DNA of 41,263 nucleotides from Bacteroidetes bacterium GWA2_40_15 (GTDB taxonomy: Bacteria > Bacteroidota > Bacteroidia > Bacteroidales > VadinHA17). Positions 6,753-16,100 of the stretch are shown piece after piece (position 1 is the first letter of the stretch; the number at the start of each line of letters is the position of its first letter). The stretch is taken from contig MENI01000059.1 in the NCBI GenBank assembly GCA_001768195.1, forward strand, positions 1-41,263. Reading direction: 5' to 3'. The notes below the pieces were generated by a model that was given only the letters and a program-made list of their open reading frames with translations, ran no database searches and had not been told where the DNA came from. A program made the position numbers and the translations under genes.

Positions 6753-9101
6753 TTAATATCTGTACCGTCTTGTGTTATCCCTGCTCGAATTCTGCCTCCT
6801 TATTTTTTCGCAGTCGAGATCCATGCTGAATTCAGGTGGTCGTTCGAACTCATCAGCCTCCATTATGCCAAACTGCGGATCGGAGTACACTTTTCTCAGA
6901 AAGAGTGCGAATACCGGAAGAGCCATGTTTGCTCCCTGCCCCTCTCCAAGTGTTTCAAAATGGATAGCCTGGTCTTCCCAGCCGCTCCATACTCCGCCGA
7001 CAAGGTTCGGGGTAATGCCCATAAACCATCCGTTGGAATGGTTCTGGGTTGTACCTGTCTTGCCTCCTATCTGGTTCATAAGGTTATATGGTTCATTTCT
7101 CATCCTTCTTCCTGAGCCTGTAAGAACAACATTCTGAAGAAGGTTAACCATCAGATAGGAATGTTCTTCACTTAATACTTCCTCTATCTTAGGGGTGAAC
7201 CTTGAAATAATATTTCCATTCTTATCCTCAATCCTGGTAACATACATGGGGCGGGTATAAACACCCTTATTCGCAAATGTTCCGTAAGCGCCAACCATCT
7301 CTTCAAGCTTAATATCAGAGGTGCCCAGGAATATGGAAGGAACCGGATCAATAAAGCTCCTGATTCCCATCTTGTGCATCAGGTCGGTAACTGCGGAAGG
7401 CCTGAATTGTTGCATGAGCCATGCTGAAATATAGTTTTCCGACTGTGCGAGCCCCCACTTCAGGGTGACCATCTTGCCATGGTAAGCTTTCGGGCCGGAA
7501 CTCTTGGGAGTATAGGGAATGGAATCACCAACATCAAAAGATCTTGGGATATTCTCAACCTCATAGCAAGGCGAATAGCCGTTCTGCATCGCTATTGTGT
7601 AAAGAAATGGTTTTATTGTACTGCCGACCTGTTTTTTCTGCTGCGTTACTGCATCATACTTGAAATATCTGAAATCAGGTCCTCCCACATATGCTTTCAC
7701 ATATCCGTTGTGCGGGTCTTCAACCATGAATGCGGATCTGATGAAAAACTTATAATACCTTACAGAATCAAGAGGAGTCATAACCGTATCAATATCTCCT
7801 CTCCACGAAAATACTCTCATCGGAACCTTTGTGTTAAAAGCAAGCCATATTGAATCATCAGGAGCATCTGCCCTTCTCATCGAATAATATCTGTCCGACT
7901 GCTTAACAGATGCCATTATCAGTTCATCTATCTGTTGCTTTGAAAGATCATTAGAGTAAGGAGGATTCTTAAACCCTTTAGCTCTCCTGTAAAAGTCAGG
8001 CTGTACTTCTTTGGAAAGATGCTCCGTTAAAGCCTCTTCTGCATACTTCTGCATCTTCGAGTTTATGGTTGTATAAATTTTAAGCCCGTCCTTGTAAAGA
8101 TCGTATGGTGTACCGTCAGGTTTTTTAGACTTGTTGCACCAGCCATACAAAGGATTGTTTTCCCATTCCCAGAGAGCATCCTCGTACGATGACTGCCTCA
8201 CATATTTGTTCCTGTCAGGTTCAGGTCTCCTCATTATATTCCTTAAGTACTCCCTGAGATACGTTGCCAGACCGGTATTATGGTCTTCAATTCTGAAATT
8301 CAGCTCAATAGGAAGTTTCTTCACGGAATCGGCAGTTGCAGGAGCTAAATATCCATATTTGGCCATCTGGGATATAACAACATTTCGTCTCTGCATCATC
8401 AGATCATAGTTCCTGACCGGATTATACCTGGTTGATGCCTTCAGCATTCCCACAAGGACTGCAGATTGCTGGATATTGAGCGAATCAGGTGTTGTATTGA
8501 AATAAACTTTTGCTGCAGATCTTATACCAACGGCATTATAACTGTAATCAAATTTATTTAGGTACATGGCAATGATCTCTTCCTTGGTATAGCTCCTTTC
8601 AAGCTTAACGGCAGTCTGCCACTCCTTGAATTTTGATACGGCCAGCTTGACTTTTCTCATAACTGCTGAAGTCCTTGTAGTATCTCTTGGATATAATTGT
8701 TTTGCAAGTTGTTGAGTAATTGTACTTCCTCCTCCTGTATTCTGTCCAAGCAATACAGATTTTATGGCAGCCCTTCCAAGACCCCTTATATCTATTCCGG
8801 AATGTCTGTTATACCGTATGTCTTCAGTTGCAATAAGGGCACCTGTGATCCAGGGAGAAAGATCCTTATATTCAGTCCATGTAAGATTCTCAATACTTAT
8901 CTTGCCCAGCAGTACGCCGTCTTCCGAATAGACCTCAGCAGCAAGTAAATATTCAGGATTTTCAAGTTCACTGAAAGATGGCATGGGTCCGAGCTTTTCC
9001 TTTGATATAAGGACAAACAGAATTATGACCAGTACAAATGGAAAAACAAACAGTGTCCAGAACCAAATCAGATATTTTGTGTTATCTGTAAAGCGTTTCA
9101 T
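6753..9101 (-). CDS. Class A penicillin-binding protein (PBP1A-type)
   Basis: Bifunctional murein synthase: it polymerises lipid II and crosslinks the peptides on the outer face of the inner membrane. The 782-residue protein has one N-terminal membrane anchor (residues 10-33). The glycosyltransferase-51 domain has Glu93 in ATEDIRYNRHSGID and the GGGSTITQQLAKQLYPR motif. The transpeptidase domain has the SxxK nucleophile at Ser494 (GSTIKPF), SEN in AQSENYISAW and KTGT starting at Lys681. All catalytic motifs are intact. The tail is short and Arg-rich. It is a single-gene unit on the minus strand, divergent from topA and convergent with radA. Confidence 0.95.
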   Translation of the reverse strand: MKRFTDNTKYLIWFWTLFVFPFVLVIILFVLISKEKLGPMPSFSELENPEYLLAAEVYSEDGVLLGKISIENLTWTEYKDLSPWITGALIATEDIRYNRHSGIDIRGLGRAAIKSVLLGQNTGGGSTITQQLAKQLYPRDTTRTSAVMRKVKLAVSKFKEWQTAVKLERSYTKEEIIAMYLNKFDYSYNAVGIRSAAKVYFNTTPDSLNIQQSAVLVGMLKASTRYNPVRNYDLMMQRRNVVISQMAKYGYLAPATADSVKKLPIELNFRIEDHNTGLATYLREYLRNIMRRPEPDRNKYVRQSSYEDALWEWENNPLYGWCNKSKKPDGTPYDLYKDGLKIYTTINSKMQKYAEEALTEHLSKEVQPDFYRRAKGFKNPPYSNDLSKQQIDELIMASVKQSDRYYSMRRADAPDDSIWLAFNTKVPMRVFSWRGDIDTVMTPLDSVRYYKFFIRSAFMVEDPHNGYVKAYVGGPDFRYFKYDAVTQQKKQVGSTIKPFLYTIAMQNGYSPCYEVENIPRSFDVGDSIPYTPKSSGPKAYHGKMVTLKWGLAQSENYISAWLMQQFRPSAVTDLMHKMGIRSFIDPVPSIFLGTSDIKLEEMVGAYGTFANKGVYTRPMYVTRIEDKNGNIISRFTPKIEEVLSEEHSYLMVNLLQNVVLTGSGRRMRNEPYNLMNQIGGKTGTTQNHSNGWFMGITPNLVGGVWSGWEDQAIHFETLGEGQGANMALPVFALFLRKVYSDPQFGIMEADEFERPPEFSMDLDCEKIRRQNSSRDNTRRYRY

Positions 9102-9120
9102 CTGTATTGGATATCTGCGG

Positions 9121-9128
9121 CAAAAATA
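9121..9128 (-). promoter_or_regulatory. Candidate -7 element for the penicillin-binding protein
   Basis: Read on the minus strand this is TATTTTTG, an exact TAnnTTTG match, 19 bases before the start codon. No clear -33 box is visible. Confidence 0.4.
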
Positions 9129-9222
9129 GTAAATAATAAAGAATCTTGAAGGTTTATTTTGAAGATTGCCACCTAATTGATTTACTTTGTCGTGTTTTAT
9201 AAAAAATTAATTTCAACTTGAA

Positions 9223-11526
9223 ATGATCGAAAATCTGGTAATTGTTGAGTCTCCTGCTAAAGCGAAAACTATTGAAAAGTTTCTGGGTAAAGATTTCCGT
9301 GTTATATCAAGCTTCGGGCATATAAGAGATCTTGCAAAGAAGAATCTGGGTATTGATATAGAGAATAATTTCACTCCCACTTATGAAATACCCAAAGAAA
9401 AGAGCAGAGTAGTAAGTGAATTACGAAAACTAGCAGCAGAGTCAAAAAATGTATGGATAGCATCTGACGAGGACCGCGAAGGAGAAGCTATTGCCTGGCA
9501 TCTCATAAGTGTTCTGAACCTCGACCTGGCAACAACCAGAAGAATTGTGTTTCATGAAATTACAAATGAGGCTATTAACAGTGCCATTCAGAATCCGCGG
9601 CAGGTTGACATGAATCTTGTCAATTCCCAGCAGGCCAGGCGGATACTCGACAGGCTGGTTGGCTTTGAGATTTCACCCGTACTATGGAAGAAAGTACAGC
9701 CTTCTCTTTCTGCAGGCAGAGTACAGTCAGTTGCCGTAAGGCTTATAGTAGAAAGAGAAAGGGAGATCTTCGCTTTCGAAACTGAATCATCATTCCGTGT
9801 CACTGCCGTATTTGAGATAAGTTCACCCGGATCTGAAAATGCAATAATCAAGGCAGAGGCTTCAAAAAGGTTCGGCGATGAGAAGGAGGCTTTGAAATTC
9901 ATTGATATCTGTAAGGATTCTGCCTATTCTGTCGGAAGCATAACTATTAAACCCGGGACAAGGTCGCCGGCTCCTCCGTTTACAACCTCCACACTTCAGC
10001 AGGAGGCTTACAGGAAACTCGGTTTCTCCGTTGCACAGACAATGGCTGTAGCTCAGAAGCTATATGAAGCAGGAAGGATCACCTACATGAGGACCGATTC
10101 CACAAATCTTTCCGGGCTGGCTCTCACCAAAGCAAGAGAGACCATTGTGTCGGAGTTCGGAGAGAAGTATTCAAAAACCCGTCAGTTCAAGACAAAATTG
10201 AAAGGAGCCCAGGAGGCTCATGAGGCAATCCGGCCTGCATATCCTGACAAACATGATACAACCGGCACGCTTAATGAAAAGAAGCTTTATGATCTGATCT
10301 GGAAAAGAACGATAGCCTCGCAGATGGCAGATGCTGTGATTGAAAAAACCAGTATCACAATCGATATGAGCAACTCCCCTGTAATCTTCCAGGCTAACGG
10401 AGAAGTGATAAAATTTGACGGATTCCTTAAAGTATATGCTGAATCTACCGACCAGGATAACGGTGATGAGGAGAGATATGTCATTCCTCCCGTAAAAAAG
10501 GGAATGCCTCTTATATATAATAATATATCAGCTTCACAGAAATTCACAATTCCTCCGCCAAGGTATACCGAAGCGAGCCTTGTGAAAAAACTTGAAGAGC
10601 TTGGAATAGGACGGCCATCCACTTATGCCCCTACAATATCTACAATACAAAACCGCGGATACGTTTCAAGGGAAGACAGACCGGGTGAAAAGCGCAATAT
10701 AAAAATCATAACCCTGGTGAAAGGAAAGGTTTCGACCTCTTTAAAAACAGAGATCGCAGGGAAGGAAAAATCCAAACTGTTTCCTCAGGATATCGGGATG
10801 ATAGTAAATGATTTTCTTATCGACAATTTTTCGGAAATTGTCGATTACCATTTCACTGCTGAAGTTGAAGAACAATTTGACGAGATAGCTGTCGGAAATC
10901 TTAAATGGACAGGAATGATAGATAAGTTCTATAAACCTTTTCATAAAACTGTCACCAGCACTTTGGAGAAAACAGAGAGAAAAACAGGAGTCCGTATGCT
11001 TGGAAATCATCCGGAGACCGGTGAGCCTGTTACAGTAAGAATGGGACGGTTTGGACCGGTGGCCCAGATAGGGGAATCTGCAAACAATACAAAACCGAGG
11101 TACGCGAGCCTTTCAAAGAATCAGCTTCTGGAAACTATTACCCTTGATGAGGCATTGAACCTGTTCCGTTTGCCACGCTCCCTGGGAGAACATGAAGGAT
11201 CGGAAATGATAGTCGGAATCGGAAGATTTGGTCCTTTCATAAGATATCAGAGCAAATTCTACTCTTTGAAAAAGGGAACTGATGATCCATATACAGTAAC
11301 TTTTGACAGAGCAGTTGAAATCATCAATGAGAAGAACGAGAGTGATAAGAAGAAGGTGCTGAAAGACTTCGGAGATATCATGCTCCTGAACGGAAGATAT
11401 GGGCCATACCTGGTGAAAGAAAAACAAAATTTCAGGCTCCCGAAGGGCACTGATGCAGAAAAACTGACACAGGAAGATTGTATTAAGATTATAGAAAACA
11501 GCGAAAAAACAAAAAAGAATTCCTGA
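9223..11526 (+). CDS. topA: DNA topoisomerase I (type IA)
   Basis: Relaxes negatively supercoiled DNA by cutting one strand. The Toprim domain starts IVESPAKAKTIEKFLG and carries the acidic metal triad Asp82/Asp84/Glu86 in SDEDREGE. The active-site tyrosine is Tyr288 in ITYMRTDSTNLS. Further landmarks are AHEAIRPAYP and GIGRPSTYAPTI. The C-terminus lacks four-Cys zinc ribbons and instead has repeated small domains with the GRFGPVAQIG, GRFGPFIRYQ and GRYGPYLVKE pattern (topoisomerase C-terminal repeats). Its length of 767 is normal for the phylum. The arginase-like gene starts nine bases after the stop, so the two are likely co-transcribed and link topA to the secretion operon. Confidence 0.97.
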   Translation: MIENLVIVESPAKAKTIEKFLGKDFRVISSFGHIRDLAKKNLGIDIENNFTPTYEIPKEKSRVVSELRKLAAESKNVWIASDEDREGEAIAWHLISVLNLDLATTRRIVFHEITNEAINSAIQNPRQVDMNLVNSQQARRILDRLVGFEISPVLWKKVQPSLSAGRVQSVAVRLIVEREREIFAFETESSFRVTAVFEISSPGSENAIIKAEASKRFGDEKEALKFIDICKDSAYSVGSITIKPGTRSPAPPFTTSTLQQEAYRKLGFSVAQTMAVAQKLYEAGRITYMRTDSTNLSGLALTKARETIVSEFGEKYSKTRQFKTKLKGAQEAHEAIRPAYPDKHDTTGTLNEKKLYDLIWKRTIASQMADAVIEKTSITIDMSNSPVIFQANGEVIKFDGFLKVYAESTDQDNGDEERYVIPPVKKGMPLIYNNISASQKFTIPPPRYTEASLVKKLEELGIGRPSTYAPTISTIQNRGYVSREDRPGEKRNIKIITLVKGKVSTSLKTEIAGKEKSKLFPQDIGMIVNDFLIDNFSEIVDYHFTAEVEEQFDEIAVGNLKWTGMIDKFYKPFHKTVTSTLEKTERKTGVRMLGNHPETGEPVTVRMGRFGPVAQIGESANNTKPRYASLSKNQLLETITLDEALNLFRLPRSLGEHEGSEMIVGIGRFGPFIRYQSKFYSLKKGTDDPYTVTFDRAVEIINEKNESDKKKVLKDFGDIMLLNGRYGPYLVKEKQNFRLPKGTDAEKLTQEDCIKIIENSEKTKKNS

Positions 11527-11534
11527 AATAAGCT

Positions 11535-12704
11535 ATGGTAGACCTGAACGATTATTTCAACCCGGTGTGCATTGAGAGCGCTGACTATAAACACCTTACA
11601 GGACAGGCAGTTTTTCCCCATACCATATCAGTGCATACTGAGAACTCTCCGCTGAAAGAGATAAACAGATATAAAATTGCCCTTTTTGGAGTGCCTGAGA
11701 GCCGGAATTCTCCAAATGCCGGTTCCGTTAAAGGACCTGATAAGGTAAGGGAACAGCTTTACACTCTGGCAAAAATCCCCGGCAAAACAAAAATAATTGA
11801 CCTTGGGAACATGAAACAGGGTACGACATTCAACGACACAGTTGCCGGCCTTACCGACATTCTCACTTACCTTCTGAACGAGAATGTTTTCCCTGTGGTG
11901 ATAGGAGGGAGCAGTGCAGTTGTAACTGCTTTTGACAAGGCTCTCTCCCTACAGAAAAACAGATATACCCTTGCTGCAATCGATTCAAGAATTGATTATA
12001 GCAATGAAAAGAAAGAGCCTGATTCATTTAACTATCTTAACAGTGTCGTCAATAACCATAAAAGTACATTCAGTCATTATATAAATATAGGGTATCAGAC
12101 CTACCTGAATGATCAGCAGGTCATAAACAGGTTCCTGAAACGACGCTCGGATATTGTGAGGATAGGTGATGTAAGGCAGGCAATATATCTTACGGAACCC
12201 CTTCTCAGGGATTCGGATATTGCAGTATTTGATATTTCCGCAGTAAGACAGTCTGATGCTCCGGGAACAATAAGCCCCTCCCCGAATGGATTCTATGGTG
12301 AAGAGATTTGCCTTCTTGCCAGGTATTCAGGCATTTCCGACAAGCTTAAAATATTCGGATTATTTGAGGTAAATCCCGATCTGGATATACGCAATCAGAC
12401 TTCAGGTCTTGCAGCCCAGATCATCTGGTTCTTCCTCGAAGGTTTTTCCCAGAAACAGTATGAAACTCCGTCGCTGGGATTGAGCAATACCGGCAGGTTC
12501 ATAAAGTATCATGTAAGGATTACCGATCTGGAGGATGATCTGATTTTTGTAAAAAGCAATCTTACTGACAGGTGGTGGATTGAAATTCAGATAGAAAAAG
12601 ATCAGAACATTTATATTTCCTGCTCACATGAAGATTATCTGAAGGCAAATCAGAATGAAGTTCCTGAAAGATGGGTAAGGGCTGTTGAAAGACTTAAGAA
12701 CTGA
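11535..12704 (+). CDS. Degenerate arginase/formimidoylglutamase-like protein
   Basis: The 389-residue fold is of the ureohydrolase (arginase/agmatinase) superfamily, but the manganese site is broken. The motif GGDHS is GGSSA (residues 124-128, His lost). DAHxD is DSRID (150-154, both Asp kept, His replaced by Arg). The DxDxxDP motif is DISAVRQ (233-239, second Asp replaced by Ser, DP by RQ). The later FEVNPDLD segment is kept. With three of the six classical metal ligands gone, ordinary hydrolase activity is unlikely; databases tend to label such proteins formimidoylglutamase. It follows topA by eight bases and precedes porP-gldKLMN, and there are no histidine-degradation genes nearby. A structural or regulatory role is more plausible than hydrolysis, but its function is not known to me. 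Confidence 0.8.
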   Translation: MVDLNDYFNPVCIESADYKHLTGQAVFPHTISVHTENSPLKEINRYKIALFGVPESRNSPNAGSVKGPDKVREQLYTLAKIPGKTKIIDLGNMKQGTTFNDTVAGLTDILTYLLNENVFPVVIGGSSAVVTAFDKALSLQKNRYTLAAIDSRIDYSNEKKEPDSFNYLNSVVNNHKSTFSHYINIGYQTYLNDQQVINRFLKRRSDIVRIGDVRQAIYLTEPLLRDSDIAVFDISAVRQSDAPGTISPSPNGFYGEEICLLARYSGISDKLKIFGLFEVNPDLDIRNQTSGLAAQIIWFFLEGFSQKQYETPSLGLSNTGRFIKYHVRITDLEDDLIFVKSNLTDRWWIEIQIEKDQNIYISCSHEDYLKANQNEVPERWVRAVERLKN

Positions 12705-12823
12705 TTCCCTCGTCACATTGCAGGATCAGTTAATCAAATAATTATTGTGAAATTTGTTTGCGAACCGGAATTTTATTTATTTTACTGGTTCAACTATTGT
12801 GAAGCACACCCTTACAACAATTA

Positions 12824-13768
12824 ATGAAAAAGCTATATAGTATATTCCTTTTTTTCATTATTGCATTTATGCCCGGGCTCTCGCAGCAGGATCCGTTATC
12901 GAGTCATTATATGTTCAACACCTTAACATATAATCCCGGTTATTCAGGCATTTCGGGTATGATCTGTGCAACAGCACTGAACCGCCAGCAATGGGTGGGT
13001 TTTGAAGGCGCTCCAACCACTACAGTATTCAACATAAGTGCTCCGCTTCCGATTTTTAAGGGAAACAGCGGTGCAGGGCTGCTTATTGAAAGTGACAACA
13101 TCGGGTTTGACAACGATATAAATCTGTCAGGAGCATATTCTCATCATTTCGACGTTGGCCAGGGTAAACTGGGAATTGGTTTGAGCCTGGGAATGTTGAA
13201 TAAGAAACTTGAGCCTTCATGGGAGATCCCTTCCGGGGATATCCATACTCCCGCTTCGGGCGATCCGCTCATTCCGGAGAATAAGGAGAGCTATGTAGCA
13301 TTTGATGCAGGACTGGGGATGTATTACAAGACTGAAAAATATTATGCTGCTGCTTCAGTAACACATCTTAATCAGCCTGAAATTAAATATACCAAAGGAA
13401 TCACCTACGTAAGCAGGCATTATTATCTGACTGCAGGGTATAACCTTCAGCTGAGAAATCCTTCGCTTGAACTGATACCCTCGGTGTTTGCTTTCAGCGA
13501 CGGTAAGGTAATGCAGTTTACAGTAACATCATTATTGCGATACAATAAAAAACTGTGGGGAGGCGTTTCATACAGAGCCGGTGATGCCCTGATCGGTATG
13601 ATCGGACTGGAGTTGTATAACGGGCTCAAACTTGGATATGCTTATGATTTCACGCTTTCAGATATGAGCAAGAGCAGCAGCGGATCGCATGAGTTTATGG
13701 TTAACTACTGTTTTGATCTCAATCTTGGGAAAAGCCCGATGAAATATAAAAGTATTAGATTTTTATGA
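12824..13768 (+). CDS. porP: Type IX secretion system membrane protein, PorP/SprF family
   Basis: Outer-membrane beta-barrel of 314 residues, with signal peptide MKKLYSIFLFFIIAFMPGLSQ and family features QQDPLSSHYMFNTLTYNPGYSG and NRQQWVGFEGAP. It ends in amphipathic strands (HEFMVNYCFDLNLG). PorP/SprF proteins work with the type IX translocon and attach or assemble exported proteins at the surface. It sits 47 bases upstream of gldK, the order seen for porP-porK-porL-porM-porN in Bacteroidales, so I name it porP. Because this family is multicopy in many genomes, the specific partner cannot be settled from sequence alone. Confidence 0.88.
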   Translation: MKKLYSIFLFFIIAFMPGLSQQDPLSSHYMFNTLTYNPGYSGISGMICATALNRQQWVGFEGAPTTTVFNISAPLPIFKGNSGAGLLIESDNIGFDNDINLSGAYSHHFDVGQGKLGIGLSLGMLNKKLEPSWEIPSGDIHTPASGDPLIPENKESYVAFDAGLGMYYKTEKYYAAASVTHLNQPEIKYTKGITYVSRHYYLTAGYNLQLRNPSLELIPSVFAFSDGKVMQFTVTSLLRYNKKLWGGVSYRAGDALIGMIGLELYNGLKLGYAYDFTLSDMSKSSSGSHEFMVNYCFDLNLGKSPMKYKSIRFL

Positions 13769-13815
13769 TTATTAAAAAAAAATAACTTACTTGCATTATA
13801 AAATACTTTCGTAAT

Positions 13816-15162
13816 ATGAAAAAGGTAATATTATCTGCTCTGATCATAATAATTTTATTATCTGGTTGCGGATCATCAAATACCGGAGAGCTGACTGGCG
13901 TGCAGGGACGAAAAAAATTCTTTGAACCGGAACCTCTTGAGATGGCATTTATACCTGCCGGAAGTTTTGTGATGGGACCCAGCGATCAGGATGCTGTTTT
14001 TGCAATGAACAGCTTATCAAAAACAGTTACGGTAGATGCCTTCTGGATGGACCAGACAGAAATTACAAATAATAAATATCGTCAGTTCGTATTCTGGGTA
14101 CGCGATTCAATCCTCCGCACAAAACTTGGAGAAGCAGGGATAGCTGACAGGGAATACTTCATGGTTGATGATGAAGGAAATGTACTTGAACCGAACATTA
14201 TAAACTGGGAGGAAAAAATTGATCCCGAAGAGGAAACAACCATTGGGATAATTGAAGAGATGTATTACCCGCCTGAAGAGAGATTTAACAGTAAAAAGGA
14301 AGTCGATGTGAGGAAGCTTAATTATTCTTACTACTGGGTTGATTACCAGCAGGCTTCCAAATCAACTTACGTTTATGATAATTTTGAAAAAACATCAGGA
14401 AAATATACCGGACAGGTGACTAACCTCGATGGCTCACGCAGCGATATCAAAGACCGCTCATCATTCATCAAACATAACATTATCAATGTTTATCCCGATA
14501 CATTATGCTGGATCAGGGATTTTACATACTCATTCAACGATCCTCAGGCATCACTCTATTTCTGGCACCCATCTTATGATGACTACCCTGTTGTAGGCCT
14601 GACCTGGGTTCAGGCTACTGCATTCAGTATCTGGAGAACCGATTATATGAATAGTTCATTAAGGAAGAGCGGTATTCCGGATGTGCATAATTACCGCCTG
14701 CCACTCGAAACAGAATGGGAATATGCAGCAAGGGGAGGTCTTGATCTTTCAATGTACCCATGGGGAGGCCCCTATACCCGTAACTACAGTGGCTGCTTCC
14801 TCGCTAATTTCAAACCTCTGAGAGGTAACTATGTCGACGACGGTAGTGTATATGCCGCTAAAGCCGGTTCGTATGAACCTAATGAATATGGCCTGTATGA
14901 TATGGCAGGAAACGTTGCAGAATGGACATGCTGCGCATACCACCCGTCTGCTTATATCTTCCAGCACGATCTGCAGCCCAATTATGAGTACAATGCAAAA
15001 CCACAGGATCCCCCTGTAATGAAAAGAAAGGTTATCCGTGGCGGATCCTGGAAGGATATCGCCTATTTCCTTCAGACAAGTACAAGAGACTATGAATACC
15101 AGGATTCTACAAAACCATATGTCGGATTCCGTAATGTAAGATCTTATATTGGAGTAAACTAA
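13816..15162 (+). CDS. gldK: Type IX secretion/gliding lipoprotein GldK (PorK)
   Basis: Outer-membrane lipoprotein that forms, with GldN/PorN, the periplasmic ring of the type IX secretion system. The signal peptide ends in lipobox LSGC with the lipidated Cys18. The mature part is a formylglycine-generating-enzyme (FGE-sulfatase) fold: FIPAGSFVMGPSD, FWMDQTEITNNKYRQF, RLPLETEWEYAARGG, YDMAGNVAEWT, VIRGGSWKD and GFRNVRSY. The copper-binding cysteines of true formylglycine-generating enzymes near the C-terminal RGGS motif are absent, as expected for GldK, so it is structural. Length is 448. It is second in the operon, 31 bases before gldL. Confidence 0.94.
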   Translation: MKKVILSALIIIILLSGCGSSNTGELTGVQGRKKFFEPEPLEMAFIPAGSFVMGPSDQDAVFAMNSLSKTVTVDAFWMDQTEITNNKYRQFVFWVRDSILRTKLGEAGIADREYFMVDDEGNVLEPNIINWEEKIDPEEETTIGIIEEMYYPPEERFNSKKEVDVRKLNYSYYWVDYQQASKSTYVYDNFEKTSGKYTGQVTNLDGSRSDIKDRSSFIKHNIINVYPDTLCWIRDFTYSFNDPQASLYFWHPSYDDYPVVGLTWVQATAFSIWRTDYMNSSLRKSGIPDVHNYRLPLETEWEYAARGGLDLSMYPWGGPYTRNYSGCFLANFKPLRGNYVDDGSVYAAKAGSYEPNEYGLYDMAGNVAEWTCCAYHPSAYIFQHDLQPNYEYNAKPQDPPVMKRKVIRGGSWKDIAYFLQTSTRDYEYQDSTKPYVGFRNVRSYIGVN

Positions 15163-15193
15163 TTATTGAAATAACTTTAAAATCATCAGCTAT

Positions 15194-16066
15194 ATGAGCC
15201 TAGCAGAATTAGTACAAAGCAGCGGATGGAAAAACTTCATCGCAAAACTTTACGGTTTAGGAGCTTCCGTCGTTATCATTGGTGCATTGTTTAAAATACA
15301 GCACTGGCCACTTGCAGGAACCATGCTTACTATTGGTCTTCTCACCGAAGCGGTGATATTCTTCTTTTCAGCTTTTGAGCCTCTCCATGAAGAGATCGAC
15401 TGGTCTCTTGTCTATCCTGAACTCGCAGGGATTCCGGAAGACGAACCTGTAGGAGTTCAATCTCACGGTAAGCAGGGTGCTGTTTCCGGAGGTTATGGCG
15501 GCGGAGCTGGTGCCGTTGCTCTGGCAAAATTTGACGAGATGCTCGAAAAAGCGGAGATATCACCTGAACTGTTCCAGAAGCTTGGAGGCGGAATGAAAAA
15601 GCTTGGTGAAGCAACTGCTAACATGAGTGTCATGGGAGATGTTTCTGCTGCATCTGCTAAATACATGAGCACTATTAACACAGCAAATGATTCGCTGTCG
15701 AAACTCTCGGAATCATATCAGACAACAACTAAAGCTATAAATGATACTGGTGCAACTTACAAGAATATGGCTGACTCACTTGCTGTGATTGAAGTTGGAG
15801 GAAAATCATATCAGCAGCAACTTGAAGTACTCAATAAAAACCTCTCTGCCCTGAATGCAGTATATGAATTGCAGAAAAAAGGTGCAGATGATCATATAAA
15901 GGAATCAGAATCGCTCTATAAGGGAATCCAGGTGATTATGAAGGACCTTACAGATTCAGCAGGTGACACAAAAAAATACCGCGAACAGATAACAAAACTC
16001 AACGACAACCTGTCGGCATTGAATAATGTCTATGGAAATATGCTTGCCGCTATGAATGTTAAATAA
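15194..16066 (+). CDS. gldL: Gliding/type IX secretion motor protein GldL (PorL)
   Basis: Inner-membrane part of the proton-driven motor that powers type IX secretion and gliding. Two membrane helices lie near the N-terminus (about residues 15-35, with FIAKLYGLGASVVIIGALFK, and about 40-61, with MLTIGLLTEAVIFFFSAF); Glu52 in the second lies in a position consistent with the proton-path glutamate reported for GldL. A Gly-rich linker follows at about 97-106, and then a long helical, coiled-coil-like cytoplasmic tail with repeated KLNDNLSALN/VLNKNLSALN units. Length 290 is within the range of the family. Tight operon position between gldK and gldM. Confidence 0.94.
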   Translation: MSLAELVQSSGWKNFIAKLYGLGASVVIIGALFKIQHWPLAGTMLTIGLLTEAVIFFFSAFEPLHEEIDWSLVYPELAGIPEDEPVGVQSHGKQGAVSGGYGGGAGAVALAKFDEMLEKAEISPELFQKLGGGMKKLGEATANMSVMGDVSAASAKYMSTINTANDSLSKLSESYQTTTKAINDTGATYKNMADSLAVIEVGGKSYQQQLEVLNKNLSALNAVYELQKKGADDHIKESESLYKGIQVIMKDLTDSAGDTKKYREQITKLNDNLSALNNVYGNMLAAMNVK

Positions 16067-16100
16067 CATGGCTTTTTTAACTAATTAAACTTCCAAGAAA

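Noticed and set aside
7479-7853. Plus-strand open frame opposite the penicillin-binding protein
   Set aside because: It is a shadow of the well-supported minus-strand gene and has no recognisable protein features.
9183-9192. TTACTTTG as a topA -7 element
   Set aside because: The second base of TAnnTTTG is wrong and no -33 box is at the proper distance.
13816-15162. GldK as an active formylglycine-generating enzyme
   Set aside because: The fold matches but the copper-binding cysteines near the RGGS motif are missing, and the operon context identifies it as GldK.
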